DNA from: Deinandra increscens subsp. villosa
Taxonomy: Eukaryota > Streptophyta > Magnoliopsida > Asterales > Asteraceae
Direction: 5' to 3'
Assembly (NCBI GenBank): GCA_039602395.1
Contig: JBCNJP010000007.1
Span: forward strand, 126,158,952-126,222,951
Length of the DNA: 64,000 bases
The notes under the pieces were generated by a model. The model was not told the origin of the DNA. It made no database searches and was given only the letters and a program-made list of their open reading frames with translations. This document shows positions 1 to 12,122 of this stretch, piece by piece (the stretch's first letter is position 1; each line of letters opens with the position of its first letter). Both the position numbers and the translations under genes were made by a program.

Positions 1-100
1 ATTAAAGCATCGATCATTTGACCGAATGATATTGATAATAAGGGAAAGACTCATGGTTGAAAGGTCACGAGTTTGATTCCTGAGTCTTACAGGTTTTTCA
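1..100 (+). repeat. Possible tRNA-like (SINE-type) fragment
   Basis: A box-B-like stretch (GAGTTTGATTCC) near 69-80 follows a weak box-A-like stretch near 20-35, the arrangement of a pol III promoter in tRNA-derived repeats. The match is weak and no ends or target duplication can be defined because the window begins here. Confidence 0.2.
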
Positions 101-412
101 TTTAAGCGCTTGCGAAGATGATTTTCAATGAAAATATGTTTAACTTGTGTAAATAGTCTTTGGTTGGTTGAACGATATAATACACAATAGTCGTGGTTAA
201 TGGGTATTGTAGTGAGGTGTTAAAAGTAGTATATATCCCTGGGCTCAAAGTCTTATATTGATTTAAATTTTATAGATTTTGAAGTATGATTTAATGTGTG
301 TAAGATAACATTTTTGTAAAAAAAAATCCAGTAGTCGTAAAAAGGCTTAGTGAGATTTGAGAACCCGTTCACTTATAGTCCACGGTCCACCTAAGATTAA
401 AGACATACATAC

Positions 413-811
413 CAGTGTTTTAAAAACCGGTTCGAACCGGCCGGTTCGACCGGTGACCGGTCCTCTAGCCGGTTATTTAAAGGCCGGTTTTTTGGCAATA
501 ACCGGACCGGGTTAGACCGGCCGGTATTCCGGTTTTTCCGGTTCAACCGATTTTCTGATTTTTTTTTTATTATTTTTTAAAGTTTAAAACTTATATTTTC
601 TTATGAAATGCATATTTGATATTATTTTTGAGTGGATTATATTTGTATTTTAACTACTTTTGTTGGGGTGTACAAGTTTATTAGCATTTTTATAAAAAAA
701 TATATATAAATCCCCTAACCGGTTCAACCAGCCGGTCTAACCGGTCCGACCGGTCAAACCAGTCCTGGAAGGTTTTTCGGTTCAACTAAAAAACCAGTTT
801 TTAAAACATTG
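413..811 (+). mobile_element. Non-autonomous hAT-type element, CCGG-rich family, copy 1
   Basis: The termini are CAGTGTTTTAAAAACCGG and, reverse-complemented, CAATGTTTTAAAAACTGG. The element is flanked by a perfect 8-bp target duplication ATACATAC (405-412 and 812-819), the size typical of hAT transposons. The subterminal arms are packed with GGTTCGACCGG-like repeats in both orientations, around an AT-rich centre without coding capacity. A second family member lies in the opposite orientation at 46312-46762 and shares the AT-rich core as well as the arms. Ends and duplication are read directly; hAT membership is inferred from the 8-bp duplication and terminus style. Confidence 0.88.
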
Positions 812-1171
812 ATACATACTTTAAAAGCATGAATAAGACTAAATATAAACCTAAAAGATAGCCAACGCATTTCATATCATTAGGAAAAAGAGTAAATTTG
901 AAGTTTCAAGCTAGAGGGTTTTAGAAAGAGACAAAATAATTCACATATCAACTTATAACTAATAATATAAATGCCGTCTGGGTACAATATTTTATTACAA
1001 GCGTAACGGCACCAAAATGTCAAATAAAGTATGTATTTATGTAAATTGTTTTTCAAAATTTAGATAATTAATTTGTATAGTCAAAATCGTAAATATTCAA
1101 CTAAACTAATGGGTAAAGATCAAATGAAAACCACTTCTTATAGTGAAAACCTAAAAACAATTACAAATGAA
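812..1171. other. AT-rich intergenic stretch, nothing recognised
   Basis: No coding frame, RNA gene or repeat end is apparent here apart from the target duplication of the preceding element. Confidence 0.5.
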
Positions 1172-1363
1172 AACCACTTCTTAATGAAGGGCAATAGAGT
1201 AATTTGAGCACAAAACAAAACAAGCGGATGTTTCTAATCTTCAAACAATTACAAATTCCGACTTCCGAACCACTTCTTAATGAAGGGCAATAGAGTAATT
1301 TGAACACAAAACAAAACAAGCGGATGTTTCTAATCTTCAAACAATTACAAATTCCGACTTCCG
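1172..1363. repeat. Tandem duplication, two 96-bp units
   Basis: The unit beginning AACCACTTCTTAATGAAGGG is repeated directly with a period of 96 bases (1172-1267 and 1268-1363); the copies differ by about one base. The short frames that run through it are by-products of the repeat. Confidence 0.93.
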
Positions 1364-3422
1364 TAAACAAGCGGATTAATTTGCTAACACCTCCGTCGAA
1401 TCCGAATCAGGCGAGAAATCTCTCAAATCGAACTAGCAGGATTCACCGGAGAAATGACAACACCAACGAAAAACATCATGAGATATAGAATCGGAAGGTA
1501 ATAAGATATTTGTTATTTCTCCCAATTCTTCCTACCTTCCGATTTGTTTATATAGATATGGAAACGGCGGATGACAGAGGGAGACGATATTTGTATTATT
1601 GTATACATAGATACACCAGAAGGAGCCGATGTTTACAGAGGTAGGAGTATTTATTATCAATTGATTGGTTTGGAATTTGAGTATGGCTGAATTGGAATTT
1701 TGTTTGTGGATTTCTTATTACGAGTCTTCGGGATTTTATGAGTATCATCGTTTGGTTTTTCTTATTAAGTCGGATATGAATTGAAATACAGAACTTGGGT
1801 TTTGTTGAAATTCTAAACGTGGGTTTTGAATTTTGATGGTTAAAGTAGTTCGGTTTTTCTTATTAAGTCGTGCCTTCCAACTGTTTGATAAAATGACTAA
1901 CCCAAAATGTACCATTTGTGTGTTCTTTAATCAAGTTTTCGATTGTTGCTCAAAGATGTTGATCATTAAACTTATTCAAAGATGGATCAAAGGAGGATCA
2001 AGATGGTATTGGAATTATACTACTATAGTAATTGGAGATGTCAAGGTTGTGAAAACATGCACAGGGAGGGTTGGGGCTAAGAAAGGTGTTGAATTGGCAG
2101 GAAATCACTGTCATTAGCATTAAAAATGTTAATGAATCTTTTTTTTTTTTTAATATTTTACAGTATCCGGTTCAAGTTACTCCAAAAGGAAGATCAACTC
2201 CAAGATAAAAAAAAAAAACTCTCTTGGGAATGGTAAGCTTAGGCTTCAACATGATGATTTGAATCAGACTATGAAGCACCCGAGTGGATCAAGTACTTGT
2301 ATCTAATGCCCAAACACAATTTTAAAGACTTGTAGCATGTATCTATTTGGGCTTCTAAATTAAGCATATCTTAGGATTTCGTTTCCAAATTTCTTGGAAT
2401 ATTTAATTGATGGCACTCGACTGCATTATGGTTTCTACTAGTTAATGTGTATCATTGGATGGTACACATTTCTCCTTGGGCCCTATGTAGTGTGGATTAG
2501 TTAAATGTTTATTAGGAGTAATGACGGTTAGCTAGGTGGTTGTAGTCCCAAATTTCTTGAAATGATCAAGCATGTTATATAGTTGAGCAATTGCATTTCA
2601 AGTTTGGATGTATTTTTCTTAGGGGTTCAGGATCCAAGCTAAGGATACACGATAAGATTAGCATGCTATGTTTTTTGCTATGGAGTTACAGATGAAGACT
2701 AGCTAATTGGAAGTTTGGATTGCTTGATGGTCACATAAGTATCCCTGAGGCAAATAAAGTTTTAGAAGACTAATTGAAAGTTTGGAGTGCTTGAATGTCA
2801 CCGAAGTCACGCAACACATTCGGGTTTACAAGTGGATTATGTACCCGGTTTACGTTCTGAAGTTGTATCGTTTGTATTTTTATTTATTCCCTTATTTTCT
2901 TTTTGGGATTGTTTTGTAATTCCTCTATGCTAGTTCTTTTATATATGAATTTGTTGGCCATTAAAAAAGAACAACAAAAGTGTAGCTTTGACTTCACATT
3001 GCTTTAGATGTCAAGAGTACACTTGGGAGACATGTGTAGTATGACTAGTTAGAGTACTTAAAGATCATCCTCATGAATAATAAAAATTAGTGGTTTAAAT
3101 AGTGTTGGGTTAGATGGTCGATCACGAAACTAATCTGAATAGCTAAATATGTGATTTCGATTGAGCATAATGTTTTGTTTCACACGATTTGTCTAATATT
3201 TCACAGAAACTAAAAATATTACTCAAACATTTAAAAAAAAAGAGGACAACTTGCTGAAATACACATCTACGTCCACATAGTTCGTTTATTTAAATATTAC
3301 TCAATATATTCATCACTCTCATATGTTTTTTTTTCTTACAACATATTTTCATGTTTATCTTATTCAGTTTTTTTTTTTTATCAATACACTTATCACTTTT
3401 GTATGTTTCTTTTTATATTCTA
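1364..3422. other. Non-coding region, no gene identified
   Basis: Only short frames occur; the longest (1833-2117, 94 codons) has no recognisable domain and unremarkable composition. The stretch around 2860-2965, with runs of T and an ATATATGAATTTG-like tail, resembles the 3' end of a transcribed element or gene, but I cannot assign it. Confidence 0.35.
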
Positions 3423-4951
3423 TGTTGCAAGTCTGTAACGTGTTATGTTGCATATTTGCAACATGCTATGTTACATATCTGCAACATGCTATGCTACATA
3501 TCTGTAACATATTATGTTGCATAACATTATGAATTACGTATGCTTACTCTTCTTTTTAATATTGTATATTGCATATATGCAACACCCTGTGTTTGCATAT
3601 AAGGTGATATATGTCATCCAAGTTCTTTGTACCAAATTTGGTAAATAAAGAAATCTGGGATCATATTTACGTGACCTATAGAGTAGTTTCAATAGTTGGG
3701 TGGTATGTGGCTTACTTATACATTATCCCTCCGTTTTGAAAGATGTGAACGCTAGGATGATTGCTAGCTTTACTGTTATTGGGCTTATTGATCTTTGTAA
3801 TTGTTGTAAATAAGGAGATCACCTTAAAAGTGACAAATAGAGACGAATATTTTTTTTTTAATAAAATGTATCAAAACATTTTTGGTGTTAGGTTGTGAAT
3901 TATATGGTGTGGTAATTTTATGTGGATTGATCTAGTTTGATATGGAATTTTACGTGGTAATTTTTATAAAGGTTGTCTTCTTGTTATATATTTCATAACT
4001 CGGCTACTATCTGAGTCTCTTGAACCCGTTATCGTCTCTCTAGTGGTTAAATTCTAATTATTGGTAATTGTTTATATTATTTATTAACTCGGTTCATATG
4101 TTTAATGAGTTATGTGAGGGTACCGAGTCTCTTAAAACGATGGATGCAACCTTTTTCGATTAGTTCTATGGATAGAGAATTTACGAATTATTCTTTGAGG
4201 AGACGAATGTACAATTTTGTAAAAATTGATGGATGCAACTTTCTTTTATCAGTTTCCTGTCTATAACCAATTTTTCCATATTTGAGCCTCTTTTGTTCAA
4301 ATCAATCCATGTTTCTACTTATGTTGTATATATGCAACATGACAATGGTACATATATGCAACATGACAATTCTTCATATATGCAACATGTCTGTGTTTAT
4401 AGTTTTAAATCAAACCAAATCATGTTTCTGCTTATGTTGCATATATGCAACACCAAATCAAACCATGTTTATGCTTACGTTGCATATATGCAACATGATA
4501 ATGTTGCTTATATGCAACATGACTATGATGCATATATGCAACATGTCTGTGTTTGTAATCCTAATCTTTTTTATATTCTAATTTTGTATTACATATATGC
4601 AGCATTATATGTTCCATTATGCAACATAAATAAAATTGTTTGCATATTTCAAATCAAACCAAATCATGTTTCTGCTTATGTTGCATATATAAATCATCAA
4701 ATCAAATGATGTTTATGTTTATGATGCAGCCTGCATATATGCAAAATGACAATGTTGCATATTGCAACATGACTATAATGCATATATGCAACATGTCTGT
4801 GTTTATGGTTTTATGCTAAACAATTTTTCTGCTTATGTTATGTATATGCAACATCAACTGAAACCATGTTCATGTTTATGTTGCATATATGCAACATCAA
4901 ATCAAACCATGCTTTTGCTTAAATGTTGCTTATATGCAACATGACTATGAT

Positions 4952-5374
4952 CAGTGGCGGAGCCAGGAATTATTTTTTATGGTGTCGCTTATTTTTCGTT
5001 GTCCAGATTTCTAACGAGATGACAATAAAATATGTGAGTCAGGTTTGTACAGAGGTGATTTAGGTTAAAAGGGTAAAAATAAATTGGTTTAAAAAAAAGG
5101 TACATGACTTAAATTGTTTAAAGGGGAAAAAAATTGATCAATAAAAAGTGATTTTAACAAGTCTCGAACTTGAGTTGTTGAGAAAAATACCACCGCGAAG
5201 ATTTTTGAGATCACGGATTGACCATTGAGCCATTTCAAGATTATGTTTTCAATTGGGGTCAATATTATATATCTATTGGGATCGGTTTTAATTTCGATCA
5301 AATACGTTACTTTACGGTCTCAAAATTCAGTGGTGTCGCTTGACCCCGAACCCTATAACCTAGCTCCGCCCCTG
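4952..5374. mobile_element. Non-autonomous hAT-type element inside the palindromic array
   Basis: The element starts CAGTGGCGGAGCCAGGA and ends CTAGCTCCGCCCCTG, imperfect terminal inverted repeats. It is flanked by a perfect 8-bp duplication ACTATGAT (4944-4951, 5375-5382). It is 423 bp long with no transposase frame. The target sequence is itself part of the array unit, so insertion came after the array had expanded. It contains a tRNA-like block on the minus strand (5161-5232). Confidence 0.9.
5161..5232 (-). repeat. tRNA-like A-box/B-box block inside the hAT element
   Basis: Read on the minus strand, TGGCTCAATGGTCA (5219-5232) matches the pol III box A consensus and CAAGTTCGAGAC (5161-5172) matches box B. 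The 72-nt span is tRNA-sized. No cloverleaf good enough for a real tRNA was seen, so this is a tRNA-derived relic and not a tRNA gene. Confidence 0.4.
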
Positions 5375-5510
5375 ACTATGATGCATATATGCAATATCAA
5401 ATCAAACCATGTTTCTGCTTATGTTGCATATATGCAACATCACACTTGTATGTTTTTTTTACATGTTATATGCAATATTCTATGTTGCATACATTCTTCA
5501 CGAGCCATTT

Positions 5511-8004
5511 ACATTGTAGCACATCACAAACATATTCTATGTGACGCTATCACTTTATCGAACACTTGAAGTGCTATAGCTCATCAACATACAAAATAAC
5601 ACAAATACAAATGCTAAAATGACAACATGGAATTCAAGATTCATAAGTGAAATCAAAGAGCTTATGATTATAGTATGACTTCATAAAATACAAAAACTCA
5701 TGAATCAAACTCAGCATGTGAATTTTCAATACATTAATGAATCTTGTACTACCTGCAACATAACCCAATTTATTATTTGTGTTTCTTGAATTTTTGTAAA
5801 CCCAACTCAACGTCATACATTTCAGTCCATTCTTTTTTTATAAAACCAACTCATCATCATCATACATTTCAGTCCATTCTTCTTTAAACCAACTCCTCGT
5901 CATCATCCACCCTCTACTCAATTCAACTCACACCAAAACAAGCTTTAATCTTTCTTCCAATTCATGAATTACTTCCTGAATTCAAATTACTACACCAACA
6001 AAAGCTTTAATCTTTCTTCCAATCCATGAATTACTTCCCAAACTCTAATTATGGCTTAATTGTTTCCTTCAGTTCTTCTTGATTTTTGTCTCTAGATATG
6101 CTCTTCCCTACAAAAAAACAATCAGATTTCATCAATTGGATCTTCAATTGATTGTGCCTTATGAACCAATACATCAATTAGACCAAAACACGCATTAATG
6201 TACCTAAATCCACACTATATGTACACATTGTTGTATAAATAGACAATATGCAATATCAAGATTGTTGTTGCTCTATTTGGAACACAATAAAAAAAGGAAA
6301 AATAACACACACGGATACTCAAAATATTCGCAAATGTCGAGTGGTTTCGGAATAAAAATGATGGATTAAGGTTTCGTGATCAGATACCTTGTTATGTGTC
6401 TCTATTTACATTTTAGAGTGTCATTTTCGTGTCTTCATGTGTTTCACTACGTTTGAGGTATTGTTGTTAATTATTCATGTTTACGAGTTATTTTGGTTAT
6501 TTTGGTTATTTTAGTTGTTAAGGTTCTCTAGGGTTTGAATTAATGTGATGTTTCTCAGGAATTTTATGAGGTAAACAAATCATTGCTTGTTGTATTATCA
6601 AATTAATTACTTTGTATACAACAATACCTAGATTTCTAGGATACCTACACCTAAGGAATCCACAACCTTTTACTTTGGGACACCTCACTTACCACCAGAA
6701 CCAACTTTAAGGTCATATTGTTTTTTCATTTTAGTACAAAGAAAGATATAAACTTTGTTCGTTACTTTTATAAGTTGGATTTGAAACTATGGTCCAACTT
6801 TAAGGTCATATTGTATTCTCATATAAGTACCAAGGAAAACATAAACCATGTTCTATTACTTTCATAAGTTGAATTTGAAACTATGGTACTCTGTAGGTTG
6901 TCTAACTTCACTACTTGACTAACAAATTGACTCAACATGAACTGAAGTATCTCCAAACATATAGAATGCTTATTAATGACATTCACTTGTTCAATTGCTC
7001 ATTTTGTTGTTGGACCGTCGTCTCCGATAATGTTGCCGATTGTAGCAGAATTGACGTCACCGTCACCCAAAAATCTCTCAGCAACAAGTTTTCATGGAAT
7101 AACATAAGTCATAACTAGGAATCTTCCCACTCAGATTGGTTCGATAAAGTCGAAATTATTGTGTAAAACGCGCATCAGGAATATCAATTTCACTTTGGAA
7201 CAAACAAAAAGTAAAAAAGAAATACGCGACAAAAAGCCCTAGAAACACATAACCTGCTGAAACGATACGAAATCGATATAGTGAGGCTTGTGAATCATTA
7301 CCTGTTGTTTTTCTTCTAACTATTGTTGAAATCTTGCTTGATGATCTTCGATTTAAACCCTAGTTTAGAGAGATTTTGTCTGGTTCATGTTTGTGGAAGA
7401 GAGAGAGGCACGAGTTTTGTTATGATCTGAGATTTTCCCAATTAACTTCAGTTTGTATCAATCTAGATTTTGATCTTGCCAAAATTTGCCCCTGTAGTTC
7501 ATTTTGTTCGAAAGATGGACGAAAACTTAAGTTTTTGTCAAAACCTACTGAAATTAAAGTGGTTTTTAGGTTTTTACAATAAGAGGGGTTTTTAAGTGAA
7601 CATAAACTAATGACGTTATATTTTCGAAAGGGCTACAATTAAAATATTTTCAAATTTCAATAAAATAACTCAAAAATATGCAAGTACATCCAATTAAATT
7701 CCGGCACAAACACATGTAGGAAACTCTCAATGATAGAAAACAACACTTATATTATATTACCCTATAAACAATAGAGAGTTAAATGAATAGTAGTTCAAGT
7801 GAATAGTAACCGTAACTTACCTCTAATCAAGCGTTTTGTACAAGTATTTTAAGCATGGGAAACTTTTTTTTGATCTTACCTTCACCAAAGCGGTGAGTAC
7901 AAGTTCTTTAAGCTGTTAAAACATTTTCAAAAGACCGTTAACTACCGTTGCCGTTCATGGGGTTCACCACCGCAAGCGCGCAACGCACGCATCCCGCCAA
8001 CTAG
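5511..8004. other. Gene-poor region with a possible minus-strand gene remnant
   Basis: Most of this is AT-rich and without coding frames. A short direct duplication (ACATTTCAGTCCATTCTT) occurs near 5816-5880. Between about 6930 and 7440 the minus strand looks like a gene start. There is a CT-rich leader, a candidate donor (AACAACAG/GTAATG near 7300), a candidate acceptor near 7257, and a short open stretch around 6990-7090. The frames are short and I recognise no domain. The stretch before 8004 ends in a GC-rich Helitron-like terminus (finding below). Confidence 0.25.
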
Positions 8005-8897
8005 TAATATTACAATTAAGATTTGAAAGGAATAGGATAGTTTTAGTTCTTTTTAATTTGACCACAAGTTTTTAGTTTTTTACACTTTAGTCTTTTTTTT
8101 TTGTTTTGTTTTACTTAGCCACATAACACCTTTAGGGTTTTTTAATATGGTCATAAACTTTCTGTATTTTAACTTCGATCACATAAACTTTAGTGTTTTT
8201 AACTTTGACCACAAATTTTAACGTTCTTTACTTTGGACACATCTTTTGTATAACTTTATACTTTACAATGAAAGTTTTAGACTTTTACGTTTTATGCCTA
8301 TTAATTTTTATATTTTCGTTTTTAGCATACTTTCATGAAACTTTTATAGTTATACTTTTATACCCTTTAAGTTTTTAACTTTTGTTATGTTTTTTTTTTA
8401 AAGTTTTTTCCTCTACTACTTTGGCCACTTTTATAATTTTACATTTTATACCCCTTAGATTTTCAACTTTTGTTTTTTTTGGTTTTCCGTTTTGGCTACC
8501 GAAGTTTTATACATTTATATTTTTTACCCCTAAAGCTTTCTAATTTATTTTTATTATCTTTTGTGGTTTCCTACTACTTTGACAACAAGGGTGGCCCGCC
8601 GCAACACGCGGACGGGTCCCCAACTCGTTGTTAAACAAAGAAATTGAGAAAATAAGGACTTCAAACAAAAGAGAACTATCATTACATTTGTTTCGGATAT
8701 TTTGATAGTGTTCTTGGGTGAGTTGGACATAGAGTGTCAAATTCTGTATAGTCGATTGTAATCCCGTCTTAAAAAGACTTAGTCGAATATTGAAGATTTA
8801 GGATGGTTTCAACGTCGTTAAAAAAATAATTTCCATGTACAGACATTAGAATCTGTCTCTTCTTCATTATCAACAACTAGTTGTAGTCATTAAAAAA
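8005..8897. repeat. 893-bp dispersed repeat, copy 1
   Basis: This stretch is nearly identical to 21207-22103 in the same orientation, with a handful of substitutions and small poly-T length changes. The left side is very T-rich with recurring AACTTTGACCACA-like motifs. Near 8596-8627 lies a GC-rich block (GCCCGCCGCAACACGCGG) followed by CTCG/T, resembling a Helitron 3' end. The shared homology ends in TCATTAAAAAA. In this copy that end coincides with the left border of RHM1 segment A. The identical 61-codon frames in both copies are T-rich and not credible genes. Confidence 0.9.
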
Positions 8898-8960
8898 TCA
8901 TGATTTAGCGGCCCACTAGAAAATCCTTGTTGAACTGTTGAAGCTGTCTATGATATAATA

Positions 8961-9325
8961 CTAGTCAGTAATCCAGGTAAATACTCGAGACTGTGACTTT
9001 GTTTTTTGATTTTTTTATCATCATTCGTTGATTAAAACCTAAGCAATATGGATCTAGTTTTGTTGGGTTTTCTGTTACGAATCTAAAGCAATTTACGGAT
9101 CGAATTTTTGTTGAGAAATAAAAGAGATGTGATGAATTAAAGTTGTGTTATTTTAAAAATAAATATATATATATGGATAGTTTTTATGTGAAAAGAATTT
9201 AATATTTTATTGAATTATTTATATGTAAAAATCTCACAAATTGACACATAGGATTTATCCTATGTGGCACACTTTAAAAAATGACATTTGTACTTTTAAA
9301 AACTTGTGTTTAATAGTAGTATAGA
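8961..9325 (-). mobile_element. Small non-autonomous Helitron, present only in copy A
   Basis: On the minus strand the element begins TCTATACTACTATTAAAC, a typical plant Helitron 5' end starting with TC, and ends CTAG. It sits between host A and T, the Helitron target rule. The duplicated segment B (around 33623-33640) has the uninterrupted site, so both borders are fixed to the base. The usual GC-rich hairpin just before the 3' end is not obvious, which lowers certainty about class but not about the insertion. It is 365 bp with no RepHel frame. Confidence 0.75.
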
Positions 9326-10054
9326 TTGTAACACACACAGGATAAGAAGTTAAGCATGTTTAGGTTTTAGTTAAACATGTTTCATGTCATAAATATGTCC
9401 ACATGTTTTGACACGATAAAATCGTGTCTAGAAATGTTTCACATCGTCTAACATGTTTATGACACAATTAGACACGATTATAATTTTGGCTATTTTTTTA
9501 AACTATTAAATATATATATTGCTTATGTTAGTTAAGACTTCTATGGGTTTTTGTTTCAAAAAAGTTATGAATTGTTCATAATGATATTATTATTATGGCT
9601 TGTAATATTTGGTTACCTTCAAATTGAGTGATCTCGCTGCTTTAAAAGAATCATGTTTTGTCGTGTTACTTAACCGGTAATAAAAGTTGTGTTTAAACAT
9701 GGTGTGCCGTGTAACACATTTTATAAACTTATATGTGTCCATGTTTGAAGAAAAGAACACAATTAGTTAATCATGTTGTGTTCGAGTTTAGTACAAGTGT
9801 TAATCGTGTTGTTTCCGACCCGCTTAACACGTCTAGACATGTTTTGACAGTCTTATGTTGAAGTGAGTTATGCAGGTCAGATCTGCAACCCAAATAGAGT
9901 GAAAAGTGCATATGTGACACAAACCTATAGATAGATATGCACATATCAGTTAACAGGTTGTTTAACCGGTTTAGAAATAACTAGTTGGTTATTAGTCAAT
10001 AAAAAACTGGTTAAAAGACGGTTCGATTAAAAGCGATTTGTGTAACACTAAAAC
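9326..10054. other. RHM1 copy A upstream region
   Basis: No gene. The stretch has many imperfect inverted AACACGATTAGACACG-like motifs, suggesting an old MITE shared with copy B (33641-34542). I could not fix its ends. Confidence 0.35.
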
Positions 10055-11034
10055 TAGGGATGTAAACGAACCGAACGAACACGAACGAGACATATTTGTG
10101 TTTGTTTGTTAACATTTTATCTAACATTGAACCGAACAAGATTTCATGTTCGCGTTCGTTTGTTAACAAAATTACTTTGTTCATATTTGTTTGTGTTCGT
10201 TTGGTAATTTTTATTTTTCCTGACAAACAAACGAATGAACCAAACACTGACCCAAACGAACCAAACGAAAACACAGTCACAAATGAACCAAACAATTCAA
10301 ACGAACATATATATGATAAAACAAAGTATTAACAATTCATTCATACAAAGATCATCAAAAGAAAGCTAAAAACTATGATGTTCATATGCCAAAAACTGAT
10401 GTTCACAAATCCAATAAGCTATTCATCCTCCATGTAATCATCAAAATTAAAAGTTCTAACCCAAACCAAACATAATTGATAATTCCATACAAATTTGAAG
10501 TTAAAAACAGCAACCTAAGTCAATAGTTAATCCAAAAAAAAAAAACTTCTCAAAAGATCGTTAATTCTCTTCCTGAAATTATTAAAAAAAAAGAGAGAGA
10601 CAAAAGTTAAGCCTAAGAGTTTAAAATTGTTAAACAGGATATTATCCGAGTAAAAAGATATTATTTACCTTAAGAATCAACAAAATTAGTTATCATTCTT
10701 CAAGAAAGTTCAACATACATAATGTCATCATTTTCTTAAGCCCTAGTTCTTCTAAGACGCCTCTAAAGTCTAAACAACTAAACATCTATAATTGAGTAAT
10801 TTCAAAAAATATACAATTAAAAAATAACTAAAATTATTGAACTATTAATGTTAACATACAAAAACAAACGCACAATACGAACAAACGTTCATATAATACT
10901 CTTATCGAACATTCACGAACACAAATGAACGAACAAGGGTTCTGTTTCGTTTACTAAACGAACGAACATAAACGAACTCTCGCCCAAACAGTTCACGAAC
11001 ATTTCGCTGAACGTTCGGTTCGTTTACAGACCTA
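10055..11034. mobile_element. hAT-type MITE, TAGGGATGTAAACGAAC family, in copy A
   Basis: Termini TAGGGATGTAAACGAACCG and, reverse-complemented, TAGGTCTGTAAACGAACCG form an inverted repeat that continues into AACGAAC-rich subterminal arms. Flanks ACTAAAAC and CCTAAAAC are an 8-bp duplication with one mismatch. The orthologous copy in segment B (34543-35522) has the same 980-bp length, so insertion preceded the duplication. The 94- and 78-codon frames in it are products of the AACGAAC repeats. Confidence 0.8.
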
Positions 11035-11282
11035 CCTAAAACCGAACCCGATAAAACCAATTTGCTTAGAACAAACAGACTGATTAACCAGAAAAACCCA
11101 ATCTAAACAAAAACCAATCTAAACGCGTAGTATAGAATAGATCCGCGTTCCGAAACCTTATCCCAATACTACTACTCGTATAAACATTTAGCGGCGTTCT
11201 AATAACCATGAGCTGGCATACAGTTAACGAGAGCTGTTAATAAAATAAGAATTGAACAAGGAATTACCATCCACAGACACTC

Positions 11283-11302
11283 TATATATATATATATATA
11301 TA
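11283..11302 (+). promoter_or_regulatory. Probable TATA region of RHM1 copy A, a (TA)10 tract
   Basis: The TA tract lies about 150 bases upstream of the 5'UTR intron donor (GTAAGT at 11451) and just before a CT-rich leader. It differs in copy B, where the tract is interrupted by a C (35769-35790). Promoter role is inferred from position. Confidence 0.45.
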
Positions 11303-12122
11303 GCTAGCTGTGTGTGTCTATCGATCCAGGCGAGAAATTTCGTGATTTCTTCTTCATCACATCACCTTTCTGGTCGAGATCTCCCTCTCTCTCTCACTAA
11401 TACGCACAATCTGCTGTTATACGAATCCGGAATAGAATTTTCAATTTTATGTAAGTTCACATTTCTCAATGTTAATTTGTTTTTTTTTTCCTCTAAATTT
11501 GTAGCTACACGATGATGTTTGTGAATATTACGAAGCTTCGATCTTCTTGTCTGTTGAATGATTTTGAGATTTGGCTCATTTCACGACGGCAATTGGTTAT
11601 TTTGCTTAGATCTGGTTTAGTGTTTGATCTGCAGAAGCGAACTCGTGTAAATCTCAATTTGATACGAGGAAATGCGTGATTTGTTCTAGATCTGGTTAGT
11701 ATGTGCTCATGTTTTAGGTTTAATGTGCCATATTACGCATCAGTTGATCGTCATTTAGTTCGATTTCCAGTCTGATTAGAGTTTTAGGTCAGTTATTAGT
11801 TCGACATTTGGTGTTTATAATGGATGTTGATCGTGATCTCCTTAGATTAGTTGATTATAAACCCTCTCCTTTTGTTTTTTATTGCATATTTTGTACTTTT
11901 AGGAAATTAGCCATTTGTTATTATTGATCCTGCATTCCTGTAGATCATTGTTTATATCTGTTAAACATCCAACATGCTGTTTGGAAATTATGTGTTTTCT
12001 GTGCTGTTATATCAAAAATTGTTTGTGACTTCTCCATAGTGTGTTCAGTTTTCATAAAGTTTTTCATCATGTGAAAATTTTTTAGTTAAATTTTGATCTG
12101 TTTACATGGTGACAGATCCGGT

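Larger units (their letters stand above)
3423..5510. repeat. Array of palindromic TTGCATATATGCAA-type repeats
   Basis: About 20 imperfect copies of a palindrome with consensus ATGTTGCATATATGCAACAT recur at irregular spacing. The array is sparse at 3423-3590 and dense at 4322-4951 and 5375-5475. Between palindromes, secondary motifs also repeat (CAAATCAAACCATGTTTCTG, ACATGTCTGTGTTT, CATGACTATGATG), so the array looks like an expanded higher-order minisatellite of self-complementary units. A hAT element (4952-5374) splits the array. The 158-codon open frame at 4233-4709 is a translation of the repeat (recurring Tyr-Met-Gln-His) and is not credible as a gene. Function unknown. Confidence 0.9.

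Noticed and set aside
4233..4709. A 158-codon open frame across the palindromic array
   Set aside because: The predicted protein is a readout of the repeat (recurring Tyr-Met-Gln-His) and a second frame over the same bases is open too; the lack of stops follows from the repeat sequence.
3423..5510. A CRISPR array
   Set aside because: The units are irregularly spaced, degenerate, and separated by repeated and not unique spacers, in a plant nuclear context without cas genes.
8193..8378. Identical 61-codon frames here and at 21398-21583
   Set aside because: They are the same T-rich stretch of the dispersed repeat; Phe/Leu-rich content follows from base composition.
12093..12122. Upstream in-frame ATG as the RHM1 start (copy A; 36580 in copy B)
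   Set aside because: It lies inside the 5'UTR intron, before the acceptor GACAG/GATAG, and the family begins at the downstream Met.
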